Assembly: GCA_021234155.1 (NCBI GenBank)
Contig: JAJEKV010000131.1
Coordinates: 928,774 to 992,773, forward strand
Length of the DNA: 64,000 nt
Direction: 5' to 3'
DNA from: Isoetes taiwanensis
Taxonomy: Eukaryota; Streptophyta; Lycopodiopsida; Isoetales; Isoetaceae
The position numbers and the translations under genes were made by a program. Under the pieces are notes generated by a model that worked only from the letters and a program-made list of their open reading frames with translations, made no database searches and was not told the DNA's origin. This document shows, piece by piece, positions 1 to 11,639 of the stretch; the stretch's first letter is position 1, and each line of letters starts with the position of its first letter.

Positions 1-3000
1 ACAAAATAGATTAGAGATCCAGCAAAGAAGATGATTGATGATTTGTCGATCAGTACAACAGTTGAAATGTCCATAGGCAGAGATCCTAACATTGCATTGC
101 CCCAAATTAAACAATGGCAAGCTAGTTCATGAGCAGATCTAGGCAACATGGAGGCAATGCAAATTAGATATGCACAGATATGTACCTGATACTAAAACAT
201 TAAACATGTTGCACTACAACCACTTTTCTTACGTAATAGAGAACTGCCATGGAGGGATCCACAAAAGCTTCAATCTTGCCAATTTAAAGTCTCTGTCTGA
301 GAAAGATCAAATAGCAAACCCTGTTCTTATGTCCTGCCTAGGAAAGCTTGCCAGCTAGTAATTTAGTTCCATGAAGAATCTAAAGATATTCAATGATGTA
401 TGCTGTTGTAGAATTCTGGAGAAAATGAAGCCTAAAATGCTAATGCCTAAATTAATCAAAAATATGTGCAAGTAAATGTATCATAGAGCAAAATCAAGAC
501 CTTGTGCCAAATTAGATAGCAAGAATAATTCATAGCACAGGATACTCTATTAACATTACAACTAACTCGAGCTTCTAGCATAATCATGAAAGTGCTCATC
601 TAGACTTTTACAAAAACCTAAAAAGATGGAACTGTAAATCAAATGGACTTGGAGCATTAACATCTCTACAAAACCATTTTAGACCAAATCCTTTGCTAAG
701 AATTACCTGATTGCTTCAAAACCTGCAAGAATACATGTCAACTAAGGTCTGCATAGGTAATGTACTCAGTGTTGTTGTTCATCTCAATAACAATATCATA
801 TGTTGGATATAAATACTGCACAAACAAAAGGAAACATGGGGACACAATTTTAAATTGTGCAGACGTGCCTATAATATATGTATGTCATTGGAAAAGCAAA
901 CAAACATGGGGACACAATCCTAAATTGTTCAGATTCCGCCATCTATGCTGTGATTTCATGCTAACTTACTCAAAATACATCGCAGTTTGGGATGATATAG
1001 TCTTTCAGCTCCCCAATCTACGATGTGATTTCTTCATGCTAAGTACTACAACAGGCCCATAAAACACAACACATTAAGTGAAATTGAAGAAGCGCAACAT
1101 GTTCATACCTATAATCAAGCTTCAAAGGATTTGATAGGCACATGCTGAACTCCATCCTACCAAATTGTCTAGAAAGAAAGCAAGTCTCAAATTTAAGAAA
1201 TGAAATTGGAAAAGGTGACATGAGTATTTAAAGCCCAATTACACAATGTTGTTCTTGCTAGATATAAATGGCAACTTGTAACAAAGGGAGAAGCGGACTT
1301 AATTCTATCTACTCTGTGGAAATTTGGGGACTCTGAAAGTAGCCAAAATCAGGCGCACAAACCCATCATACTGCTCCATGGTTACATATTTTTGGAGCTA
1401 TTTTTCTAGAAGCTTCAACATTGGTTTGTACACTCAGCAGGTAAGTTGAATTGATGTATATTCTGGAGAACATAGAATTAGAGGGTATACCTTGCCTGAC
1501 ATGTTTGCAAGCTAATTCCAGTCCCCACCTCCTTTACAGAGGTGAATATTTTCCCTTACCAACTTGGTTGAAAATGCGTCTTAAGTAGATAGCAGTAATA
1601 AAATGAGTGAGCATATTTTCCTAACTGGACAGATCACATAAATTCATGGCAGCATTTTGACCACTACATCAAATACATCATTTGAGGAGTTCCTATTTTG
1701 CTATAGGACTTGCGCTAGCGCTAAAGGATGCCAAAGAGAGACCATCAGTTAATTCTGAAGCAAACAAAATAACCATATAGAAGGCAGAAGGAAGTGCAAT
1801 TTACAGAAGGTAACCTAGACAACTAAGTAATACCTCTTGGGTGCAGATAAACATGATATGAGCTAAAACAAACAGATGTGAATAGAAGGAGCACCATGAA
1901 GACACTGGTAATTGGAAGGATTGCCTGTGATCATACCAGCATATCTCCTGTCCATATTGCGACAGTGATGGAGATTGAGAAGCGTATACTTCCTTTGACT
2001 TTGTCACATTATCAGAAAGTCACCAATACTGGCAGTTGAAAATACAAAGAGACATCAGTAAGCTCGAAGGCAATTACACAATCCTTAAATTTTCAAAGAA
2101 TTGCAACAGACGTATTTGTTTGCCTTCAAATGGTTCATTTACGTATAGTTCTAAGGATTTAACATGTAGTTCCAAGGATTTAACATACATAGAAGACAAT
2201 AAACACAAAATGCAATTTTGCCTTCCATTTTAGCAAGACAGAAACAGGACAGCTTGCCCTTATATTGCCACCACATGAAGGATTTGACAATATGGAATTC
2301 GAGAGCAGGTACACACTTGATGTGTTCTATGTTGAGGCAAAATCATGTTTGGTAATATGCAAACTGCCCCAGAAGTCAAAATTTGACATAGAAACAAAAG
2401 ACAGATCTTTAAAATCTCAACTTTGATCAGGATATTGTGATCAAATGGCTCATCTTCCATACATGAAACTGCAAGCAATTTCTGCTACTGTAGTGCTATA
2501 GAGATGAGAGATGGGTGGAGTTGGTAGCATTTGAAGCCAATTTAACCTACTAAAAGAAAGATCATGTATCGATATAAAGAAACAACAGAAGAAGTCGAAG
2601 CCCCACTCTAGCATTACAATTATTCGGGAACTCTAAAGTGAATTCTTTCAGCACTTGTGTCAACAAAACCATCTGCTAAATACAGCAAAATGTTAAAAGG
2701 ACAACACAAAATAAATGTTAAGAGCAAGGATAGATATAGAACCCTGGCTATGCAGAGCCAAGACTGGAACCGAACCTGTTCTGGATTTTCGACAGTTCCA
2801 TCTGCCGTTAAACGCTCAAACACACCTTCAGAAACCCCGGAGCTAGCTGTAAGCCAAGGTAGTGGCCGAAATTGCAATCTAAAGGCCGATTCATCCACTC
2901 CAAATTGCAGAATGCCATCTATTGCACATAAATTTAGAAAGCACCTGACGAATAAAGCATGCCAATCCAATTGGCGAACATGCATGGAGCGACAGCTGCA

Positions 3001-3767
3001 AGAAGGGATATGGGCATGTGCTAAAGTCTCGGAATCGATAAGGCAACCCCAAAACCTAGAATTTGGTAATCAAAGCCAAAGCCGCATACTCGATTTTTGG
3101 AATACCTGAAAGTTTTCCGGCAGCCAAAAGCTTCTAGACCTTAGAAAACTAACCTGGAAAAAAAATCTAAAAAGTTTTCGGCATGTCGGAAAAACCAAAT
3201 TTAAACAATAGATACTAGAAATGATCAAAGACAACTAACTTAATGCTTTTATAAAAATCATATTGAAGGAGAAGCTTCATAGGCATCTTGTGGAGAAGCT
3301 CCTTTATACCCATCCAGGTTACTTGTGGAGCTCATTTTGCTATTTATATGCTGTCTCCTCCAAATATTGAACTTCTTGAAAATAATGAATTGCTACCTCC
3401 TGCAACATGTCATCCTCCTCGCAGGCACACGCTGTGGTAATGTCGGGCATAATGAAGGCAATTGCAGAAATTCTATTTGACATTTCTATTGCATATCTTT
3501 GCCATAATGATTTTTGAAATTTATTTTTCAAATTATTGTCATCTGTAAGAAACACTTCCTCTTAGAAAATGATCCTCTATTGTAAATACGTGTTTTTTGG
3601 TGAATTTTAAAATACAAAGGGCTATTTGGGAAAATACTTAAGAATTAAGGGCATTTTGGGAATTTCAAAAATACAAAGGGTTTTTTGAGAATTAAGTCAA
3701 CAATTAAGGTTATTTTGGTAAATTTCCCTTTAAAGGGAAATTTATCAAAATATTTTCCCTATTTTAA
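1..3767. other. No recognised gene; AT-rich intergenic or intronic sequence
   Basis: I see no family-level similarity here. A minus-strand open stretch of roughly 150 codons (about 2,620-3,070) overlaps a plus-strand open stretch (2,657-3,109), and neither matches anything I know. A short direct repeat built on aaacatggggacacaat occurs at about 832 and 903. The last 200 bases (3,570-3,767) are very AT-rich with repeated 'caaaggg' and 'attttggg' phrases, and end where the duplicated block begins. Confidence 0.5.
3340..3545 (-). CDS. Unrecognised exon-like open stretch
   Basis: About 68 codons on the minus strand ending in a stop at 3,340. Just upstream (about 3,546-3,552, read on the minus strand) is cttacag, a plausible 3' splice site, so this could be a terminal exon. 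The peptide is acidic towards its end (CEEDDMLQE) and contains FQKSLWQRYAIEMSN. I do not recognise a family, and no partner exon was identified nearby. It may be a chance open frame. Confidence 0.2.
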
Positions 3768-6700
3768 AATGTATATTTTGATAATTTTCCTTCTACTTGA
3801 GATGTATTTTCTTTTTACATTAGAATTTTCCTTTGTAAGACCAATGGTCTAGGGTTGAACTTTTAGAATAGTAGAGGCATCTTAGAATATTCTTATTACA
3901 CCAGCGGGACAGAAGGCCCCGCACACCGGATAAGACTTACTTTACAAATAGCGTAACAGAACAGTAGGGTACCATTGTTGATGCCAATGCCTACATAATC
4001 TCTGCCATTTTTTGTGATATGAATTAAGTATGCAACACAATATCCTAATAAGTGAAGCGGTAGACAACTCATTAAGAGAAGAAAATAACCCACAGAAAAA
4101 ATAGTTGCCCGTGACATGGAGTTGAAAGCAGATGTTCAAATCCCTGTAGTTTGGAGTCGAAACTTGCTCAGATTCAATGCATGCGTGCGAAACAATCATG
4201 TATCCTTTGCATTAGTGTGCTTCAAGGAGGCCTGCATATTAGATATTTTTCGAGTAGATCAATAGCAAAGCTTTTAGGCACGAAGATAAATGATATTTTG
4301 CTAGAAAATATATGTGAAGCGTCATCTCCCAAAATCGGCTCATGATTGCATATGTTAAATTGCAAAAAGTCCACTTACTTTTCCACTAAGACTTGGTATT
4401 ATAGCAATATTTTGCTATCTCCATGCATGTAAATTCTACAATTGATACTGGTAAAACATCTATGGCTGATGGAAGTCAGATACCAAATGGCCTATGCAAA
4501 GTTAGCACATTTCAAACCTAGAGCGTGTATATTTTTTTTCGGGCCTTTGGATTGTGGCATAATTCATGGAATATTCTCTCTCCACGCATTCAGTCCACCC
4601 TTGTGAAGTCTTTCTGGGGTCAAACTGGCCACTATTGACCTGATTTTAAAGGGGGCGCTCGAAGACCACACACCATGGGTTAAGATAGTATAGAAGCATA
4701 TTGGTATAATACAGTATAGTACAAATAATACAATACACTACTGCACAACTCAAATATAGCAGTAGCATTCCAATATGATATGAGCCTGGAGAATCGAACC
4801 CGGTTCCAATCCAATGCTCAGGGCTTACCTGGAAATTTCGCTCCAGAAAGGATGTACAACTTCCGCTGGCCGCTCGCCTTTGTTGCTAACTGTCCAGAAG
4901 TCTGTAATCACAAATAGCAGGAAGGCATGTATCCAAAAGAAATGACTAAGATCTGTTGCTTAAAAAATTCCACCAATGACTTTCCCGCAATGCAGCTAGC
5001 AAGTCTGGTTACCCTGAATCTGGCGCTGCCCTAAACCCTCCAAGACGAAAATAAATCAAAGAGTATAGCCAGCACTCAACAATTTCCTTTCCTGAAAAAA
5101 TCACGCATAAAACTAGAGATTATGCAAACTGCATCAAGTGTATCAAGCAGAAAGAAAGTGGAGCTGCAAAATCAAAAGTCATGCAGCTAAGACAGCCGGC
5201 TGAAGAGCAGAGTGCAGAGTATAATTGTCTGGCCCAGTTTTCTTCCTCTCCTTCAATGTTGTGAGCCGATATGCTGAAATTTTGAAATTTTGGCCCTATC
5301 GCCAAAAATTGTCCCGCCATCCCGATCTGGCACTGCTCATTCCGTGACCATCTCTTTAATGTATCAGAAGGGCATGGATCGCCCTGGTAGACAAAGCGTG
5401 GATAGACAGCTCTGTCAAATTCGAAGGATTTAGCCTACTGGTCTTATATGCAAAGGGAAGACCATCCGACTCTTGTTTATGCCAAAACAAATTTGATTTT
5501 TGTGCTATCTCTTGCCATATTCTTTAAAATTAGATTCAAAATCGCCCAGAATTAGTTGACTTTATGCTTGCTAAAGACAAAGAGCAAAGTTTGGGGCAAA
5601 CTATAGAGGATTACCACCACAGAATTAACCCGATGTCAGGCCTTATTGTCTTAGCTATTACAGAGATAGCAACTCACCGGGGTTTTTCCTAGCTCAGTCC
5701 TAAGGATCACCCTCACACAAACCATAGTTTTAGTGTTCATGGACAACTTTAATGATCTTTGCAAATGAATCGACAAAACATAGATAAAACGGTCCAAGTT
5801 TGTTCTTCCAGCAGGAAAACACTGCAACAATACTATAAGTGATTTTCCTTCACAGCAAAGCAAAAGGTGCCTTTGAGCTCACCACAATGAACAACTCACT
5901 TAAATTTTCATGGTCACCGATGGATTTTGGGGACTATCCACATCCACAAGAATAAATAAGAACTTAAAGGCTCACCTCAAAGCTATAAAAGGAGGTTTGG
6001 CATTGAATGTGGTTGGAATTGAAGATGTCAAGTCGTTCCCATCAAGACTGTAGAGATGTTGGCTAGATGAAACACTTCAAAAATCTGATTCATGTGCCAT
6101 AATCAAATGCTTTGTGGTGTCTATCTGGATGCCCTCTCTCTGTTCTTCAAGTGCCATGCTTTCTTACTCTGATGTAGCAGCATGAAACAATTGGCATGAA
6201 ACAAAATGCAGGTAAAGCGTGAAACAAGTGGCTGCTTTTGTGCCGTATACACAATTCTCCAGTTTGAACATTCACTGTCTATAAACATGCAGTGTCCATT
6301 TTCAAGCAGATAACACTAGCTCGAAGTCATAAACTTGCAAGGCTTTCCGAGTAAATTATGTTCAGCAGTGAAATTATAGTGATATATGTGACTCTCATGA
6401 GCGGACAATAAGAACAGTCCTGCATCCATAAAAGTGATAAAGCTCTATATGTCTAATTCTGCTCACATAAGAAAAAAGAACACCTTTTGAAACATGGCTA
6501 GACTGTTGTGTATATACAATCAATGATTTGTCACTAGTGTTTAGGGCATCGGGGTCACAAGCTAAATTCATTGCCAAATGTATATCAATGCTGTTTTATT
6601 GCATTTGTGGATGTTGTTGGATGATTTGTAGTAAAAAGATACATATATATAAATGAGCTAGCTACTACAGATACAGATTTTGAGAGTGGCGAATGATTGC

Positions 6701-8040
6701 ACAAAAAGGAATTGTGTTACAGGTACCTTGAGAGGGGCCTAGACAATCCTGGAGCTGTGTTGGACGGCAAATATACATCCACATTGAGGCTAGTATATGA
6801 CAATGTAAAGATTAAGCAAAGTCTTCAAAGAGATGGTCTGAGAGAAGCTTATGATCAACTTGCTGATCTTATACCCTTAAACTTTTTCACGAAATGCCTG
6901 GCAAGGTGCAGTGCCTTAGACCGCATGATTACCGCATGCGAACTCATCATCTACTGCCACTCTCCTTAAAAGACATATGATAACTGGTTCATGCGACCAT
7001 TGCAAAGAAAGCCTGCGTGGATCTACGCCCAATGCTCCAGAACCTTATAATATGAATGTTATGTTAGAACGAGAATATTCACATGTAAGAAACTCAAATA
7101 TTTGCAACTGGGCTCCACTGCTTATCTAGGTTCCATCCTTGTAACTCAGAATGATCCATTCATTCTGGTCAGGTGAACTGCCATGCACGATGTTTTTATG
7201 TCAAGCTTGTCCCAGTCAAAACGCTAATGCACTTACCTCTAGCAAATAGGAACTAAGTATGCCTTACGTAGAAAATGATTCGACGCTTACAGCTTAACTG
7301 GCCACAACAATAAAGCCTAATAACACAATACATTTCATGGAGCAAATGCACAATACAAAAGCATTTTATGAAATGGACTTGCTTTCTATAACAGTTTATG
7401 TGGGACAACTAATGATCCCCTGTGATCAATGTGGGCTCCAAGACCTTGCAACATACAGTCAAAAACTCAAGGCCCGCTTAAAAATAATTGCAGCAGGCTG
7501 AGCATAAGCCATGTAAATGAGAGTTCAATATAGGCGAACCTTCAGAGCGTAGATCAATATGGTAGATGCCTAAATCCAAAACTTGAAATGTTGAGGAACC
7601 CGTTCACGCAATCATTGGAAAAAAGGCCACTATGGATCTGAGCCCAATGCTCCAGATCCTTGAATATCAATGGCTGTGGAAATCCAATGTTAGAGACGAA
7701 AACATTTAAACATTTGCAACTGTGCTCCATCAATCAAGCATATAACAAAATGCACCTCCTAAGAGCTTTAAACAGTTGAAACTACTGAAACAACATAAAT
7801 AACGAATCTCAACAGAAATGCAAAAGGTGGGGTTACCTGCAAAAATGAACCTCAGAATGATTTAAGAAAACTGCTCTCACTTATCTTTAAATCGTCTTAG
7901 ATGCTCTCACTTATTGGTTTGCTTAGTTGAACAGCAACCAATTTAGCAACTCTCATTGTGCAGCTTATAAATAGCACTATAAATCCGAAATGAATATGTA
8001 ATAATTCATCACATCTATAAAACATTTGCCTGATATACAA

Positions 8041-8273
8041 TCATGAGTGAATATCAATAATACTCAGAATCATTCATGTTCAATACAGCTAATTCCTAGC
8101 TTGAACACAAGCAAGTATTTGGCTCCTCATTTGGGTGTGCGCTTTACTACTGACTATTGGAGTTGGGGAGCGATACATTCTTTTCTCTTTTACAGTCTGA
8201 GATCTTTTTTCTCCACTCCACTCATGGTTCCAATCCAAAGACTTCATGAAGTAGAGAATTTCCTGCATACATT
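8041..8273 (-). pseudogene. Partial tandem copy of the IFRD 3' end (copy 1)
   Basis: The about 230 bases directly downstream of the IFRD stop repeat the 3' end of the gene itself (8,274-8,503) at roughly 80% identity by eye. On the minus strand, the frame starting at 8,295 reads through it and keeps KEKRMYRSP, SKAHTQMRSQ and ACVQARN, the hallmark of the IFRD C-terminus, then stops at 8,089 right after ARN. The GYEP region upstream is shifted out of frame. The same remnant follows the second IFRD copy, so it arose before the segmental duplication. It is either a dead partial duplication or a former alternative last exon. Confidence 0.75.
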
Positions 8274-8285
8274 CATGAGTGTATA

Positions 8286-9647
8286 TCAATAACACTCACA
8301 ATCGTTCATGTTAAATACAGCTTGATTCCTAGCTTGAACACAGGCACGTCTTTGGCTCCTCATTTGGGTGTGTGCTTTACTGTCTTTCGAATTTGGAGAG
8401 CGATACATTCTTTTCTCTTTCGCAGTGAGAGATCTTTGTTTCTCCACTCGTGGTTCATACCCAAAGATTTCATGAAGCAGAGGGTTTTCCTGCATATGCT
8501 TCTGAAACCCCTCTGCAAGAAAATGCTTCAAGGCATTAAACTGAACTGATTGTGACCATGTGTTCACTCTCATCACATCACCATATCTGAGCTTCAGAGA
8601 TATTTCAGGGCAGACACTGTCCTCTATGCTAGATAACACTTCTCGAAATAAGCCGCGCTGTAGTGATCTTTCTTTTCTTGATCGTCCTTGCCTTCCAGAA
8701 TCAATTGACAAAAATCTTATTTGTTCAATCAAATGCTCCTCCATGTTGTCAACGGCCAACTTATTGCTTGCAGGAAAATAAGAATCTGAATCTAAAGACT
8801 CTCCATCATCAAAAGAACTTGATGTAATCACCTCCTTAGCATAAGGTTTGCTGATTTCACAAATTAAGGCAACTGCTTCGCCACAAACTTTTCTTAGAGG
8901 AGTGTCTACTGTGTCCAGCAAGGATGATAGCACAGGGAGAGCACCATGCACATGATAATTGATAACATGGGAGGGCAAAGTAGACAAAAGTAGTGACCAA
9001 CCAGATATAGCTGCAGACTTAAGAGCTGGTGATGGTTTGCTGATTCCAAGGGACTGGTCTGCATCCATGTTCCCTTCATGCTTACTAATGTCCATAAATA
9101 TTTCCATGGACCTTTCAGTTGCTGCAACGTCTTGAGCTGCAACAAACGTCAATATTGCCAAGCATTCTACTGCAGATATGCGTGAATCCTGAACCAAACC
9201 AAGCTTTGCAACGCGAACAAGATGTGCATATCCCTCATCCAACAAATGCTGTGCAATATTCCCAGACCCTACAGTCAATGCTAACAACCCAAGAGCTCTG
9301 GCTGCTAAGCATACTTCCGAGGATAATTCACGCCTTAAACAACATAAGCATTGGTGCGAAATTGTTTCATATCTTGATTCTACAAACTCAAGCATTATAT
9401 CTGTGGAAAATGCACTTACAAGTCCTTTCAAGCCTGCTACTCGAGTACTAGACCTTTTCTCATACAAATCGTCCACAAACTTCTCAAGAATTTCCCCATC
9501 TTCTTGTTGCACCTCAATCTCTTGTGTAATATCAGAATCATTATAAGATGTCGCAAAACTATCATTATCATCGTAATCGTCACGATTCTTTGAATTCTTA
9601 CTATTGTTCTTAATCTTCCCCATCTTGCTCTGCAAATAAACCTCCAA
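8286..9647 (-). CDS. Interferon-related developmental regulator (IFRD) family protein, copy 1
   Basis: An uninterrupted 453-codon frame with a complete plant IFRD architecture. The N-terminus is acidic and Asp/Ser-rich (residues 20-50). An ARM/HEAT-like helical IFRD domain follows (about 50-330; motifs FVDDLYEKRSSTR, GLLALTVG, SAVECLAILTF, SGWSLLLSTLP, GEAVALICEI). The IFRD C-terminal domain comes last (about 370-450; MRVNTWSQSVQFNALK, LAEGFQKHMQEN, EIFGYEP, SKAHTQMRSQ). Family members act as transcriptional co-regulators; plant homologues have been linked to salt tolerance. The second Met (MGKIKNN, at 9,623) is the likelier start, as plant homologues usually begin MGK. No intron interrupts the frame. 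The 3' end is tandemly repeated just downstream. Confidence 0.88.
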   Translation of the reverse strand: MEVYLQSKMGKIKNNSKNSKNRDDYDDNDSFATSYNDSDITQEIEVQQEDGEILEKFVDDLYEKRSSTRVAGLKGLVSAFSTDIMLEFVESRYETISHQCLCCLRRELSSEVCLAARALGLLALTVGSGNIAQHLLDEGYAHLVRVAKLGLVQDSRISAVECLAILTFVAAQDVAATERSMEIFMDISKHEGNMDADQSLGISKPSPALKSAAISGWSLLLSTLPSHVINYHVHGALPVLSSLLDTVDTPLRKVCGEAVALICEISKPYAKEVITSSSFDDGESLDSDSYFPASNKLAVDNMEEHLIEQIRFLSIDSGRQGRSRKERSLQRGLFREVLSSIEDSVCPEISLKLRYGDVMRVNTWSQSVQFNALKHFLAEGFQKHMQENPLLHEIFGYEPRVEKQRSLTAKEKRMYRSPNSKDSKAHTQMRSQRRACVQARNQAVFNMNDCECY

Positions 9648-10190
9648 AACAGTGACGTAATGCCCCTGCTGATATATGCCTCTGTATTGCTCCTCCTTGC
9701 TTTCCGAAAATTAACGATGAATGAATGGGCTCAGGTGGGTTTCTTATATCAGCGACCTTTTTCCTTTTCTATTTATACCTTTTCCTCTTTTTTTGCTATG
9801 CGTTACTATTTTTAGCTTTTCTAGTTTACCCCATTTTACCCCTTTTTTATCGCTGACTATGCCTTTTTTATTTTGCCATGCCTGCTGCATAGATATTTTG
9901 CCAAAGTCGATATGAAAGAGATATTTTGCCAAAGTCGATATGAAAAGGTTTCTGATGCCTCTGTTTCTTTGATGCTTCTGTGCTTCCCCATGTTAATGCC
10001 TCTATGCACTCTTTTGCACAACATGGCAACTAGGTCGCTGCTTCCGCCTCCATAATGGAAAATGGCTCAAGGATTCCGCTCAAGCAATCAGCTGTAGATA
10101 AGCATCAGGTCATCCTCCCAGTGCCATGTTGTGGCAATCTGGAAGTGGGTCGCCGATTCCAGACCCACTCCTGGCTCCCACCGGTCGCGG

Positions 10191-10769
10191 TGTTATGGTC
10201 TAAGGGCAAGTCGCGCTTGCAGGCCTTGGGACCGAAAGTTTGCTTTGGAAATGCCACCGGGTGGCCTGGGAACGTTCCAAAGAGCAGTTGCCACCTGGGG
10301 CGGCGTATAGGTTATTTTTAAATGGCATTTGCTTCGTAGGTAAAAGTGACATTTAATTAAATTATAAAGGCCCTTTTAAAACCACTCAACCATTGCCTTT
10401 TGGAGTATGAGGTGGCATCACTTGATTGGTTCAAGTGTTAAAAGGGAAATTTGAAGCCATGGCATCGTGATACAAAGCGCCCAGAACTAACAAGAATAGC
10501 TCGAATCTATACTTAAAGAGCTTGGTTTTAGCTCTAGAAAAGGCCCATCTGCCTTTTTTCACCTATTCTTGGCCCTAGTGGCTTTATAGAAGGAATTGGA
10601 GACGATTTCGGAGATCATAGTTTTTCTCTGGAGCCAAGGGATTGGAACGACCTGCTCTTCCTTGTAGCTTGATCTGCTTCTGGAGGTTTTAGACCATTTC
10701 GAATTGATTGGGAATCAACTCGACCTGTTCCGAGAAACTCCATTATTTGGTGTTGCTTATGAAGTTACT
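10191..10769. other. No recognised gene between duplication edge and foldback element
   Basis: I find no coding similarity in these 580 bases. The right part (from about 10,560) may belong to the LTR-like sequence that forms the left arm of the following inverted repeat, but its outer limit is unclear. Confidence 0.4.
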
Positions 10770-11615
10770 CCGTTCTTGGAGCGTTCATGACTTCTCCTTA
10801 AGCAATACTGGCACCTTCGATTATTGAGTTCTTGTGATAGAACCACGGGCTGGGCCGAGGCTGATCTAGGGATCGATGCGGTTGTCGTGGGGAGTTACGG
10901 GGAACTCACGATTGAGGAACTCTGGGAGTTCTAGGTGCCCTGTCGGACCTACTCTATAGGTTGTGGCGGTTTGGTATAAGAGGCGGTTAGAGCCATGGCT
11001 GATCCAGCGCGGTATGCGCCACAACCAATTCATGGGTTCTTGGAGCTATAGCTTTGACCAATGGCATAGTACCTGCGCTCCGAGACATCAATTTGGAAGA
11101 CTTGCACGTGTTGATTTTGAAATGATCTTTGCAAGCGCTTAACCCGATGTAGGGTTGTCGACTCCTTCCATAGCTTCTTTGCTAATATCGGCCTCTTATT
11201 GATCTTGGATTTTTAGCGTACGGTTATGGGCGACAATCGGCTTTCGGCGTGTTTCAAATTGGTACACGTGCAAGTCTTCCAAATGGATGTCTCGAGCGCA
11301 GTACTATGCCATCTGGCCAAAGCCATAGCCGATAACCCATCAATTGGTTACAAGGCCGCACCGCTGGATCGCCCATGGCTCCAAACCGGGCTCTGATATC
11401 TAAACTGTTATAGCCTACAGAAAGTAGGTCCGATTGTGCTACCTAGAACTCCTGAAGTTCCGGTCCTCGCAATCGTGAGTTCCCGTAACTCCCCCACGAC
11501 AATTGCTTCGATCCTCAGATCAGCCCCAAGCCTGCCTTCGTAAGTTCTATCACAAGAACTCAATACTGCAGCAACAGTATTGCTTAAGGAGAAGCCACGA
11601 ACGCTCCAATACCTG
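10770..11615. repeat. Foldback pair: two LTR-plus-leader fragments head to head
   Basis: The left arm (about 10,770-11,120) and right arm (about 11,260-11,615) are inverted copies, separated by about 140 bases. Shared phrases include ttgagttcttgtgatagaac (about 10,823; inverted at about 11,545) and gcaagtcttccaaat (about 11,271; inverted at about 11,091). In each arm a primer-binding-site-like string follows the LTR-like part: ttggtataagag near 10,973, and inverted gctctgatatct near 11,392. The pair therefore looks like the LTR and start of the internal region of one retroelement family, joined back to back. No coding sequence is inside. Confidence 0.65.
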
Positions 11616-11639
11616 CATTGGGGATGTGTCGATTGTTTC

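Larger units (their letters stand above)
3768..10190. repeat. Segmental duplication, copy 1 (with IFRD gene)
   Basis: This block recurs in the same orientation at 27,541-34,522. Paired landmarks: 3,896/27,664; 4,151/27,919; 8,286/32,431; 9,721/33,895; 10,055/34,411. The unit holds the IFRD gene, its remnant 3' repeat and about 4 kb of 3' flank (3,768-8,040). In that flank I see no convincing gene; a 90-codon plus-strand frame at 6,697-6,969 is not kept open in copy 2. Both ends are abrupt: similarity starts at the 'ttttccttctacttgag' phrase and stops after 'ccaccggtcgcgg'. Outside about 28.6-31.25 kb the copies look nearly identical. Confidence 0.9.

Noticed and set aside
2620..3109. Overlapping open frames on both strands as a real gene
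   Set aside because: No family similarity on either strand and no consistent exon structure.
4040..4145. tRNA- or SINE-like box A (gaagcggtagaca) and box B (tgttcaaatcc) on the plus strand, also in duplication copy 2
   Set aside because: Box spacing is about 80 bases, no cloverleaf arms can be paired, and the second occurrence is explained by the segmental duplication.
6697..6969. 90-codon plus-strand frame as a possible small gene
   Set aside because: It is not kept in the duplicated copy (30,690-31,010), has no recognisable similarity, and no supporting splice or promoter signals were seen.
8286..9647. IFRD as a processed retrogene because its frame has no introns
   Set aside because: No poly(A) tract or flanking target duplication is visible at the 3' side; absence of introns alone is not enough.
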